A stretch of 64,000 nucleotides of DNA from Hanleya hanleyi (taxonomy: Eukaryota > Mollusca > Polyplacophora > Lepidopleurida > Hanleyidae), in assembly GCA_036873755.1 (NCBI GenBank), contig JAVTVY010037076.1, positions 1 to 64,000 of the forward strand, in the 5' to 3' direction. This document shows, piece by piece, positions 48,545 to 59,365 of the stretch. Both the position numbers and the translations under genes were made by a program. Every line of letters starts with the position of its first letter. Position 1 is the stretch's first letter. The notes below the pieces were generated by a model. The model saw only the letters and a program-made list of their open reading frames with translations. It was not told the DNA's origin and made no database searches.

Positions 48545-49314
48545 GGCAACGATTTGGTGTAAGACTCACGAAATATAATTGACAAAGGATCTGCTGCAAG
48601 TTGTATTGTCAGTCTTTTGTGCAGGATATCACCTTTTCAATGAGAGGTCTTACACCAAAGCCTTGGCCTCTAAGTTCTTTATCATGTGTCTATAGGACAG
48701 TAACCCTGAGCACCTGACAAATGTGTTCTCACATCAAATAGAATAATTTGAAGAAATCCTTGGCTGTTCTTAAATTTTAAACTCTGCTTCCTTTTTGTAA
48801 ATTTGCAGAAATGTTTTATTCTCTTATTCAAGAAAAATCTTAAATAAGAAAAAAACGGGAGAAAATTAAGAAATTATTTCTCATGAAATCGAGAAATGGT
48901 AAGAATATTTAAGAAAATTCAAGATATAACTTCTTAATTTTCTTCCACTTTTCACTTATTTAAGATTTCTTGAATATTCCACACCCAATATCCACATTGC
49001 CATATACTTGTTACGACCTTGTTGACATTTGTCAGCAAGAATCTTTTTAATACATTTTCTTATCCGCATACAGATAACCGATTTTATTACAGAAACAAGG
49101 GGAAGGGCCCTGAATACGATACAAAAAGTAATCATTCACTTACTTCCTCAGCTTTATTTAAGAAATGCGGAAGATACCAAATCTTTAATAGGGCAAGGCT
49201 TTTGTGTAAGACATCCAATTGAAAAGGTAATATCCTGGACAAAAGACTGACAATACAACTTGCAGCAGATCCTTTGTCAATTATATTTCGTGAGTCTTAC
49301 ACCTAATCGTTGCC
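48545..49314. mobile_element. 770-bp non-autonomous element with long inverted ends
   Basis: The ends are inverted over roughly 95 bp: left GGCAACGATTTGGTGTAAG, right (reverse complement) GGCAACGATTAGGTGTAAG, continuing through ACTCACGAAATATAATTGAC, CTGCAAGTTGTATTGTCAG and TATYACCTTTTCAATT with few differences. Near the left end TCTTACACCAAAGCC also repeats part of the end. Another inverted stretch (CTTAAATAAGA against CTTATTTAAGATTTC) lies at about 48830-48975. No transposase and no clear target duplication. Confidence 0.8.
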
Positions 49315-49503
49315 CTAAATGGGTTGAACAGTGATCTACATGTATATTACATAACGAGTTACCAGGCACCACTAACTTCGTGCGCGAGAAATTGACAAAC
49401 GAAATATACATGAACGAAAACGAAAACGTAGAACAATTGACAGTACAACATATAAAACATTACAATGGTACAACATATTACAGACACGAACAGTTGGGCA
49501 TTT

Positions 49504-49725
49504 AAGGGGAATTAGGACTTGTGACATTTTTGAAATTTTGAAAGTCATTTTTTCGGATTACTTCAAAGAAATAGTCATATTTTCTTGTGTTTAATTGTGT
49601 TTCCTATTTTTCTGAGATGAAATAATGCACCTTCGATAATTGAGTGCCTTTTTGGAAATTTCAACTTGACAGACAAAATGTCAAAATCTCTCATGACCCC
49701 CTGATTCTTAAAAGAAAGAATTCCT
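49504..49725 (+). repeat. Dispersed ~220-bp repeat, copy 2
   Basis: Second copy of the 35151-35354 repeat, with scattered substitutions and an extra CTCATGA segment before the CCCCTGATTCTTAAAAG end. It lies about 190 bp downstream of the long-TIR element at 48545-49314. Confidence 0.8.
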
Positions 49726-51445
49726 ACAAGCATCGTATCAATCGTTTTTACTGGTGCGGATAAATGTTAGAGAGAACATTAATAAATTATGATATACCCT
49801 GTCCAAGGGTGCCTCGATACATGAAACACAGAAAGAATTCGATTCAACTATATCCACACAAGAGTAGTAGTGTTAACCCAGAACGATCTTCAATTTTAAA
49901 AAAATATATACAAGATATGTGAGATAAGGTGCTAATAACACCGGTGTAAAAGGCTATTTTGTCTCCTTGGATGAACCGTCTCCTGTGGAAAATCTATTAA
50001 CCTGAACCGCCCACACAGGCTCGCAAAACAAGAGGTTTTTTGTGTGTTTGTGTTGGGGTGTTGGGGCGGGGGGGTGGTATCAGGGAGAATTGTGTAAATA
50101 TGGGGTCTCTATATATATAGCCCCATGCATGCTTTTATATAAAGATGTGGATTTATATAAAGCATGGGGTTTTATATAGAGATCCTATATTTCGACACTA
50201 AAGCCTGATGCCACCGCCTACACCCCCCCCCCCTTCCACACACACAAAACTCTTGTTGTTCGGGCATGTGAGCGCCCAGCTGGGTTCAAGATTATGACTC
50301 GGACATCCGGAGAATTTGTTTTTCCATTATATTCGACTGGGCAAGTCTGTGATATACTAACATGTATTTTATAACTCTGAATACATCGATCAAAACACTT
50401 TTTCCACATTCTGACAGGAACGCAATCGCTGCGATTTCATTTCCCCGGCTCCCAAATTGGCCAAACGGAATACAATTATTTCCACCGGCTGTATGCAGAA
50501 AACATCGGTGGGAAAGTATGCTGATTTTTGTTATGCTTGAGTCGATAAGCCACTTGTTTGGGCCAATATTCAGAATATATATTTGGCATGATGTGCCCAG
50601 CCGATTTGCTACTAAGGCAGTCTAACAGGGGTCTGTGACCTTCGTGAAAAATGGCATGAACTGTACAATATCGGGCGGACAGATTAGCCTTTTACACTGG
50701 GAATATTGAAATGAACTTATGAGGCCTGAAAATGTCACAAACCGGATGATTGATTCTTCCCATAGTCACTGTCCAGTATCCTGCGCCTGCGTCCATGGTT
50801 AATTTCTGTATTTAGAGTAAATAAAAAATTGCATATATTTGACTGGCTTCACACTGATGGGTGGGAGAGGGATTTTGTCACTAAAATTAAGGAGTGATTG
50901 TTTCTCTGTTTATTTCTTGTAAGAATCTCGGTCAAACAGAGTGGTGGTGGTTTTCACATGCTTTCTATCATTTCCATTCCTTGCGAAAACATTTGATCAT
51001 TTTGGGAGTTTGTCTATTTTGTCAAATAGAAATCATGTGACCAGTTGGTAGTTACATGTTTATTGAAAATATCTATTTTAAATTTCCCACATATCCGTAC
51101 ATTCTCACCGTCAGATTTTGTAAACTGCTCAAATTGCAAAGCCAGGAAAATGATATTATGTATATGTAGTAGATGTGCTTCTTTTACATATGCGCTTCTT
51201 CTGAAATTAGGATTTGAAATATAACTGCCAAATGATAATCGCATCATAAATGTTATTTCAAGACCTATTTGAAGCTTTCAGCTCCAAATATTAGGATTAA
51301 AAAACGGAAAAATAGACAAAGAAAAAATTTAAACACTTTCCCACAGAATTGTTCTGCAAATGCAGTCATATATCTTGAAACATACATATACGAAGTTGAG
51401 ATTTCAGTACACATTTCTGTGGCTAGGAAGGACCCCGTACATTAA
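49726..51445. other. Non-coding stretch
   Basis: Apart from the small duplicate at 50142-50272 there is a C-run at about 50222-50233 and a G-run near 50070. Frames of 63-87 codons show no motifs. Nothing else was assigned. Confidence 0.4.
50142..50272 (+). repeat. Small dispersed duplicate, copy 2
   Basis: Counterpart of 48135-48252 (AGATGTGGATTTATATAAAGC...TTTCGACACTAAAGCC...AACTCTTGTTGTTCGGGCATG). Just upstream, GCATGCTTTTATATAAAG and the copy's own TTTATATAAAGCATG can pair as a hairpin around 50127-50167. Confidence 0.75.
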
Positions 51446-52562
51446 ACCTTTCTGGCCTGGGCGATTTGGGTTGTATCGCGGCGGGGGGGGGCGCAAAGTG
51501 CCCCTCCGCTAAATATTTTCCCTACCTCTAAGGCTAGAGCTTTGAAACTCCCCACACACTATCTTTCGTTCAAACTCTGTCGGGAAATGCAAGATCCAAG
51601 ATGGCCGCCGTGACGTCATCTTCTCGGTGAAGATGAAATATAATATATAATAAATTGTTTTGTATAAATAAAATACTCTCAAGGCCTTTTAGGCAAGGAA
51701 AATGTGAAGAAATGGAGCGAAAAGATTGAAAAAACACGACTTTCGCGGACACCACATGGCCGCCATTTTGAATTTACCCATGATTTTCTGCTCGGGGTAT
51801 ATGAAAATAGGCTAAAATGACCCCTATAAGATAAGCTTAAAAGTCACCAAGTTTCAGCCTCCTCGGTTTTGTCATTTCGGAGCAGCAGAAAAAAGTTCAC
51901 TAGGGGGGCACATTCCGCCCCCTCCCCCTATCTTAGCTTGCTAAGGGTATTTCACGTTTCACTTAACACTACCCTTATATTTTCGCTGTAATTCGGCATG
52001 TATTTCACACGGCGCCATCTATCCAGAGGGAGATCATCCCGTTCGAAAGTTGTTCCCAAAGCATGAGGTCAAATGTCGGCCCCATTTAAACGAGCCAATT
52101 AAATGATCTGTATTCAAATATTTCACGAGGCACAAGACTGGGGGAGTCTACGCGAGACCAAAACGAAGTTGTGCAAATTAGCTATTTTATTTTTCACTCT
52201 AGCGGAGCATGCTTCTTTGTTTATCTTAAGAAAAATCATATTACAAACGGCCTAACATACTTGAAAACAAAATAAAATCGGCGGCAGACTACAGATAAAT
52301 TATATGCTTTTTATTTTGTGATGAGGGCACTTCGAGGCCCACCATGGAATCATTTCAATTGATCGCTTTCGGGAGGTGTGTCTTCGTTGTATGAATGTGA
52401 TTGCGCCGATGTCGCATGTAACGGGACCAGTCGGATGTGACCATTTGGGAAACGCCATATTACACTCAAAAGATCACCCGTTACCGCATGGCTACGAGCA
52501 TAGGGGTGTCTACGTATGATCATGCCATGCGTTCGGATGATGCCTCCCCAGGCCAGGTAGGG
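51446..52562. mobile_element. Longer piggyBac-like element, ~1.1 kb
   Basis: TTAA at 51442-51445 and 52563-52566. The left end ACCTTTCTGGCCTGGGCG and the right end (reverse complement) CCCTACCTGGCCTGGG correspond to the ends of the 541-bp copy at 33563. The first ~470 bp match that copy (TCTAAGGCTAGAGC, CAAGATGGCCGCC, TCACCAAGTTTCAGCCTCC, TAGGGGGG); the following ~600 bp have no counterpart there. It is either a longer parent form or a copy with internal insertion. No transposase frame is seen. Confidence 0.78.
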
Positions 52563-52566
52563 TTAA

Positions 52567-53164
52567 GGTGGACATAACCGCCCCAAACGAGGTACGATTG
52601 TTGATCAAGGATGAAACTAAATATAAAATGCGCATCCCGAAAAGCATAAACTATGACATTTTTAATTCTCTTTGAAATATAGGGACCATGAGTACCATGG
52701 TATTTTAGATACAAAAATCTACAATTAGGCCCCTATTATATTCCAGCTAATTCACTATTATAACGTCAAAAATGAGACTAAACTAAAAAATGTTAAACAG
52801 CAAGAAATATGTTATACTTACCTTCAAATTTTCCACGAAACAAACCACACATATGCCTTGTTAGATGACAAGTGGACAGATCTGTGAGTGCAAAGCTGAA
52901 AAAGCCAAATAAAACAAAGCAATTCCCTGAATAAATTCCCTCCAATTCTTAAACAATACAAGCCTTCCAAGCTGACACCTATTACATAATGAACGCCTGG
53001 AGCGGAGCAGGTAGTACTCCAGGTAGTCTTACTCTGCGGGAGAGCATATCCCCCCCCCCCCAGATTATGCGCTTGTGTAACATTAAAACAAAAGTTGTGT
53101 TAGTATAAGCTGCCAATGTAAGAATATCCGCCAGATGAATTTGGTCGAAATAACATTGGTTTAA
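52567..53164. other. Intronic or intergenic, contains candidate exon 1
   Basis: AT-rich. Apart from 52822-52881 it holds a C-run at about 53050-53060. Nothing else was recognised. Confidence 0.4.
52822..52881 (-). CDS. Candidate exon 1 (most upstream seen) of the unrecognised gene
   Basis: 60-nt symmetric phase-1 exon. Upstream is a strong pyrimidine tract ending TTTGCACTCACAG, downstream a consensus GTAAGTAT donor. Only the phase-1 frame is open: LSTCHLTRHMCGLFRGKFE, with two cysteines and several basic residues. It fits the same phase as the 45.8 kb exon, 7 kb downstream. It is AT-richer than the other exons and could be chance, so confidence is modest. No promoter or start codon for this gene was found; the retrotransposon at 53.2-57.1 kb lies just upstream in the same orientation. 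Confidence 0.35.
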
Positions 53165-53475
53165 ATAGTATTTATTCACTCTTGAGATGAAATGGGGAGC
53201 GCATTAAGACAACTTATTATTGCGTCTCCCCGTACAAAAAATATATATTACATCAGGCGAGTTACAAATAAGACAAATAAGAGAAATGATAGAGGGAAGG
53301 CAAGACTGAACAAGTGTGACCAAATCCACGATCAAGTAGAAGATTTACGTTTTCACTGGGAGAACCTCGGGGTGTCACCGTGCTGCGAGAAAATGAAAGA
53401 ACCAGACGAGTAAAACCTGTCCGGACACTGAAGCTACATCAGATGAGCAGATAGGACATATACGTTAGACTGAAC

Positions 53476-56400
53476 TCAGAAACGTTCAGTTTTGGTAATA
53501 TAATCGCCCAAAATTTTCTGAATACGAACATTAGTAACCTCATCTTTGGCAAGATCGCCGAACAATAGTGTTTTTGGACTTGGAATACTCGGGATATCGT
53601 AAATAGTTGCAAGATTATTTAGCAGCAGGATACGTTGAGTGTGGAAGATGGGACAATGTAGAAAATAATGATCCACGTTCTCGTTGAGATGTCCACAATT
53701 ACATTGAGAAGTGTCTGATAGGAAATTGTCAAATAAGTGTCTCTTGAGATTGCTGCAGCCGTTTCGGAGACGACACAATAAAACATTCTCTTTTCGAGGG
53801 CACACGTAGTACCAGGACGGTGGCTTAGGTTTTGAGGACATAATTAATAACTTGCGTTTAAAAGCAGGAAGAGACGGTAAATTCTGAGCAGTTGGTGGAA
53901 GGGCATTCCAATCGCGAACCGTGGCTGGAAAAAAAGATCCCCTGAATAACTCCGTTCGACACATGAAAGGTGTAAAATAATTTGAGTTACGCACATTGTA
54001 CGGATTGCGAGTATAGGCTGTGGGAGGAAGGTGATCATACAAGGAACTGGGTGCCAGTCCATTCACAATACGATAAAACATTGTAAGTCTATGGACTTGA
54101 CGTCTTCTAGACAGTGTTTCGAAGCCAGCTTCAATATACAAAGATTCTGTACTAGCACTGGAAGTAATGCCAGTTATGGTTCTTATGGCATCCTTTTGAA
54201 TGTTTTCTAATCTGTTTATTAAATTTTGACTGAGGTTGTCCCAAACAACATCACCATATTCTAGACTAGGCCGTATAAAACTCTTATACATTATTTCGAG
54301 ACATTTCCTATTCAGAATATATTTCAGTCCTTTGAATACGGATAACTTTTTCTGTGCTGCATTAATGACGTTTTCAACATGAGTGTTCCAATTACCCTTG
54401 TTGTTGAACGTCACTCCTAGGTGCTTATGAATCAGTGACGGTTGAAGTGGCGAATTATCGAAAGAGATGGGAAAATCAGATGGAGAATGCCGCAGTGATA
54501 CTAGAAGAGAGACTGTTTTTGCCGTGTTGAAATCAACAAGCCATGTTCTAGACCACTGTGAGATGATGTCCATGTCGTGATAAATGGGCGTTATCTGAGA
54601 TTGCAAGTTGTCAGAAATGACATAGAGACATGTATCATCAGCAAACAACCGAATACTATTTAGAATATTACCAGGTTAGTCATTTATAAATAACAGGAAT
54701 AAGAGGGGGCCAAGAACAGAGCCTTGAGGCACACCTGCTTGGAGGCGAAGTATCGTAGATTCCTTACCTTGTATTACGACACGCTGACAACGGTTTAGTA
54801 AATAACTTTCGAACCATTTTAGTAAGCTACCCGAGACTCCAAACTGCTGCAATTTCAGAAGCAGGCCACGATGCCACACTCTGTCAAAGGCTTTTGAGAT
54901 ATCAAAAAATAGAAAAAGGACCTCTTTGTGTTCATCTAACGCCTTAACAATGTCAAAATAGATATCGAGTAGTTGTGTTACAGTTGAATGGGCTGGAAGA
55001 AACCCCGATTGATTAGGTGTTATTTCGTGCCTGATAAAATTATAAAGATACTTGAAAACGACTCTCTCCATGACTTTACTTATACAACTCAGCAAAGATA
55101 TTGGGCGGTAGTTAGAGGTTAGATGGTGGTCGCCCTTTTTAAATAAAGGGGTTACGTTGGCAATTTTCCAGTCAGTTGGAAATTTGGATGTTTCTAGCGA
55201 ATGATTGAAAAAGCGAGCAAAAATTGGAGCAAGAATACTCTTTGCCTCAAAGAGACATTTCGGACTGATTTTGTCTGGCCCTATTGCCTTCGTGGTGTCC
55301 AGATTGGATAGCGTGTCGAACACATCGGCATTAGTCACAATAAAACCATCTAGACTGTTTTCGGTATATAGAGACAGAGGGGGTAGCAGTGCATTAGATT
55401 CGTCAATATTTGTTACATTCGCGAAATATGTATTCAAGAGGTCAGCCTTCTCGTTACTTTCGTGGGCGAAAGAGCCGTTCATTCGTTTTAGAGGGGGAAT
55501 GTCATTAAAATTGGAGTTGCTGTCTTTGAGGAAGGATTTACTCAATTTCCACCAGTATTTTGAGCCAACCCGACCAGTCTCAATCTTTTCAGCCGTTTTA
55601 TCTTTGAATTCTTTTTTTGCAGAATGAACGAGGTCGTTGACGTGGTTTCTCTGACGTTTGAAACACTGAACGTCGTGCTCTGACCGAGTTTTCCTCGATT
55701 TCTTAAACATTTTATCACGGATTCTCATCTCGTGTTTAACTTTACTGGTAATCCATGGTTTATCATTTGGATGTATAGTTACATATTTATTGGGAATGGC
55801 TATTGAAGCTGCATTGCTCAAATTTGAAGTAATGCATTGGCACCATAAATCCACATCATTTTCATCCGTCAAGCCGTCCCAATTGGCATTGTTTAAGATT
55901 CTTCGAAATTCGTCCCAATTAGCCTCGTCATAATTCCAAATTATACGTCTATAAGAACTTCGCTTAGGAATACGTGATTTTAGAGTAACAAAGACTGGAG
56001 CGTGGTCGCTACAAAATGGAGTCAGGACCCCGCTGTCAGAGACAAGGTTGAACATATTACATAAGATAGGATCGAGAAGAGAGTTAGAGACTGGCCGAGT
56101 TGCTTCAGTTATCAGTTGACTAAAGCCAATAGAGTTTATTATATCGCGCAGGTGATACTTCGAATGATTAAATAGATCATCGTTCAAGTCGCCTAGAACT
56201 AAAATGTTTTTATCAGGATTAGAATCGCGGACATATTCGATATTATCAGACAACAGTTGCCATTTTGCAATCGGTGTGTTAGGAGGGCGATAAGTAACAC
56301 ATATTAATGTCCGAGGACTGTCATACAGTTCGAACCAAATCATTTCCAAATCATTCGTTTCATACTCTGGTCTCCTAGAGGCAGCAATACTTTGGGAGAT

Positions 56401-56853
56401 ATACACACAAACTCCTCCCCAGGCCTGTTGCCGATCATTACGATAAGGTTCTTGGAAACCTGGAAGTAATAATTTGCTACTAGAGATAAAAGAGGTTAAA
56501 TGACTCTCTGTAATGGCGATAATATCATATTTACTTAGGTTTGCTTCCACCAAGTGAATTTTGTCAGCGAGGCCGCAAACATTGTTTTGGACAATTGATA
56601 GGTGAGTGACACAATCAGGACCAGGATTTGTTTCAATATCGCCTGAAAGTATCAAAAGGATGGTAATCAGAAGGAAATTACTAGCATTTTCATTCAGGAT
56701 ATATTGAGACGAGGTCACAAGATACTTAAAAATATTCGAGAAAAAGCTCGGTTTCCAGAAATTGAATAATTTAAAGCGAAATGATGCGCATCTGATGTAA
56801 CAGCGTCCAAACAGGCCGATTGCCGCGCGATAACTATCTAAGTCGTTATCCAT
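53476..56853 (-). pseudogene. Retrotransposon polyprotein (endonuclease-reverse transcriptase), one internal stop
   Basis: Reading from the first ATG (56853), the domains are: about 60 residues of N-terminal sequence; a hydrophobic stretch (FLLITILLILS) and a 2A-like GDIETNPGP (residues 71-79); an APE endonuclease at about 84-294 (SIVQNN, ITESHL, LGDLND, CSDHAPVF); a linker; and reverse transcriptase from about 512. RT motifs include NYRPISLLS, FFDISKAFDRVWH and AGVPQGSVLGPLLFLLF. TAA at 54678-54676 then interrupts the frame between the GVPQGS and FADD motifs. The same frame continues with LFADDTCLYV and ends at 53476 after a C-terminal CNCGHLN..HYFLHC cysteine-histidine cluster. An RT lacking FADD would be inactive, so this copy is probably dead unless the stop is read through. 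Confidence 0.92.
56617..56643 (-). other. 2A-like ribosome-skipping peptide in the retrotransposon N-terminus
   Basis: GDIETNPGP fits the D-[VI]-E-x-N-P-G-P consensus of 2A peptides exactly, and it follows a hydrophobic run. 2A peptides make the ribosome skip the last Gly-Pro bond, so the roughly 78-residue leader would be released from the endonuclease-RT. 2A-like sequences are known from APE-type non-LTR elements of marine invertebrates, some acting also as signal peptides. Activity here is inferred. Confidence 0.8.
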
Positions 56854-57240
56854 CGTCTCGAACGAGCCAAGCAAACTCTCGTGCGGCTGGACCCAGATAG
56901 CAACCAAGCAAGGATAACACCCGGAGCTCCCGCAAAAAAATACGATACATATTGGATTTGGTCAAGAAACATAAATTGCAAGTAACACATCTGAGCGGTG
57001 CACTATATACAATGCTCGAAATAAAAAATAGCAGAAAACATAGCACAATGCAGGAGTCCATTGCACGGAGCAGGCCAGTAAATGTGTGCATGCCTATTAA
57101 TATACATTTTGTTATTTTGTGAGGTTATTTCTATCTGTACTAATTAAATAATCGTGGTAGAACAGCGAAACATATCACATGTGTGTCAATTTAACACGTT
57201 ACATATATGCAGGCTTGACGAAAGACACGATAGAAGAATC

Positions 57241-58035
57241 GACAACGAGAAATTGACAACTGACATCACGGTAGCTGTACATGTTATATATAGTCAATGT
57301 GTGCATGCCTATTACTGGGTAAACAAATTGACAAGTTACACATAAGCTTAGACGAAAGACAACTAAACAGCACAGTGGAAAGTGTTACATAAGACGGAGA
57401 AATCGATGGCTGTTACATAAGACGGAGAAATCGACGGCTGACTGTCAGACTTACGGAGGACAGGAATTGACAACGAGAAAACGACAACTGACATCACGGT
57501 AGCTGTACATGTTATATATAGTCAATGTGTGCATGCCTATTACTGGGTAAACGAATTGACAAGTTACACATAAGCTTAGACGAAAGACACAACTAAACAG
57601 CACAGTGGAAAGTGTTACATAAGACGGAGAAATCGACGGCTGACTGTCAGACTTACAAGGACACAGAAATTGACAACGAGAAAAAGACAACTGACGTCAC
57701 GCTAGCTGTACATGTTATATATAGTCAATGTGTGCATGCCATATAAACTGATCATGCAGCTTAGCAGTATTCGTATCCCCTTGAATTATATTTATATATA
57801 CCATATCTCATTGGAGAAAAATTGTATGAGATACGAAAGTTTATAGCCATATAAACTACATTCTTTGCCGAACAAGCCACCAGTGAATAATCACGGTTAA
57901 AAACGAGAAATTGACAACTGACATCACGGTAGCTGTACATATTATATATAGTTAATGTGTGCATGCCTATTACTGGGTAAACAAATTGACAAGTTACACA
58001 TAAAGCTTAGATGAAAGACAACTAAACAGCACGCA
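57241..58035 (+). repeat. Four imperfect direct repeats (~203-228 bp spacing)
   Basis: Units start GACAACGAGAAA at about 57241, 57469 and 57672, and AACGAGAAATTGACAAC at about 57900. They share GACAACTGACATCACGGTAG, CTGTACATGTTATATATAG, TCAATGTGTGCATGCC and TACTGGGTAAAC. Units 1 and 2 also share ACATAAGACGGAGAAATCGA. The third unit breaks off after GTGCATGCC, where about 170 bp of different sequence separates it from the fourth. This repeat lies just beyond the 5' end of the retrotransposon. Confidence 0.9.
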
Positions 58036-58341
58036 ACAAATTTGGGAGACAATTACTCGAGGACGATATCAACATGACAGTAATCATGCAGCACAAAAGG
58101 AAAGTTACCAGTTTTTGGACTACTCACCTGAATGAACAGATATAACTTGGGATCTGAAAAACGTGTAACATTACATGTAAGTGAATAAAAGAATGGACAG
58201 ACAAAAGTCAAGGTAAATATTATTCGCGATAGTAGAATAGTGAACCTCAGTGTAGCAGTTTTCCAGCTATTTCGTGATTGTCTTAAATGCAGAAATGTTG
58301 GATACAGATACGAAACACATATTAAGACGCACTGATCACTG

Positions 58342-59097
58342 TAGCCACATATATGCAACTCAGTGTATGTATCCACCACTGAGTTGCAGATCCTTACTCC
58401 TAGAAACATCAGTAGCGTCATTTTCTTCGTGGCCAAACATGACAAAATGTACAATTGACTATGGCATTTAACGGGCTGTAAACATGTCAAATATACTCCT
58501 CTCCCCCGACACAATGTGTCTGGCTCATTCCTGCAGCGCAAGTGCACGTAAATAGCACCAAATCAAGTCACTACCTTCCTATCACGTTGAAATTTGAAAA
58601 TGGCAGACTAAGTCCGAGAAACACAGCAGTGCGCATGCACCGCTAATAACACGAACACTTTACGATATGTCGTAAAGAGGAAAGCCTCGTTAGCTAGTGG
58701 GCGGGGCCTAACGCACGTGGTCAAACTCCATCTCTGTTACCCCAGCAGCTGATGACGCCTTATTTACGACATATCGTAAAGTGTTCGTGTTATTAGCGGT
58801 GCATGCGCACTGCTGTGTTTCTCGGACTTAGTCTGCCATTTTCAAATTTCAACGTGATAGGAAGGTAGTGACTTGATTTGGTGCTATTTACGTGCACTTG
58901 CGCTGCAGGAATGAGCCAGACACATCGTGTCGGGGGAGAGAAGTATATTTGACATGTTTACAGCCCGTTAAATGCCATAGTCAATTGTACATTTTGTCAT
59001 GTTTGGCCACGAAGAAAATGACGCTACTGATGTTTCTAGGAGTAAGGATCTGCAACTCAGTGGTGGATACATACACTGAGTTGCATATATGTGGCTA
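58342..59097. repeat. Near-perfect inverted repeat: 335-bp arms, 86-bp loop
   Basis: Arms 58342-58676 and 58763-59097 are equal in length and reverse complements of each other, with two mismatches by eye (near 58497 and 58513 on the left). Each arm contains a nested hairpin (GCAACTCAGTG with CACTGAGTTGC) and borders the loop with TTTACGACATATCGTAAA, itself nearly palindromic. It could be a fold-back element, a recent palindromic duplication, or an assembly or library artefact. No coding role is visible. Confidence 0.95.
58677..58762. promoter_or_regulatory. GC-box-containing loop of the palindrome
   Basis: The 86-bp loop is much GC-richer than its surroundings. It contains GGGCGGGGCC (Sp1/KLF-type GC box), GCACGTGG (E-box) and TGATGACG (bZIP-like). 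Placed between two identical outward arms, it would suit a bidirectional promoter. Functional use is inference. Confidence 0.35.
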
Positions 59098-59365
59098 TGA
59101 TCACTGCTGGTGACAATAATTGTGTGACTAGCAAATAAAACGCGTGCACAGGTCACACATGCAGAAAGTCCTATACAGATATGCACAAGTAAGGACACCA
59201 GTCAAGTGAATGTTCATTTGGTTAATGGGACAGTTGTTTTGAGAACCAAGACTAGGTTTGCCGGGTGATTTTGGAAAAATGGAAAAAATGCGAAATAAAC
59301 GGGTTATATGTCTGAACTAATGTCCTGTGTGGAATATAGAAGGGTCATTTCATATACTCACCTAT

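Larger units (their letters stand above)
53165..57090 (-). mobile_element. APE-type non-LTR retrotransposon, near full length (CR1/Jockey-like group)
   Basis: Single long coding region for endonuclease and reverse transcriptase, with about 0.2 kb of 5' sequence and about 0.3 kb of 3' untranslated sequence. The 3' part ends around GAGTGAATAAATAC (reverse complement of about 53168-53181) without a long poly(A) tail, which suits CR1-like elements that end in short repeats. No LTRs are seen. The exact ends and target duplications were not determined. It lies upstream of candidate exon 1 in the same orientation. One nonsense codon is the only obvious break, so the copy is young. Confidence 0.88.

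Noticed and set aside
33563..52562. Autonomous piggyBac transposase
   Set aside because: No frame in either TTAA-flanked element is long enough or shows transposase motifs.
56846..57091. Separate ORF1 of the retrotransposon (81 codons)
   Set aside because: It overlaps the main frame's start in another register, starts next to the element's presumed 5' end and has no nucleic-acid-binding motif. Better seen as 5' UTR, though a short leader peptide cannot be excluded.
58053..58547. 164-codon minus-strand frame in the left palindrome arm
   Set aside because: Its first half is mirrored in the right arm only because of the inverted repeat. There is no motif, and the frame is not preserved beyond the arm.
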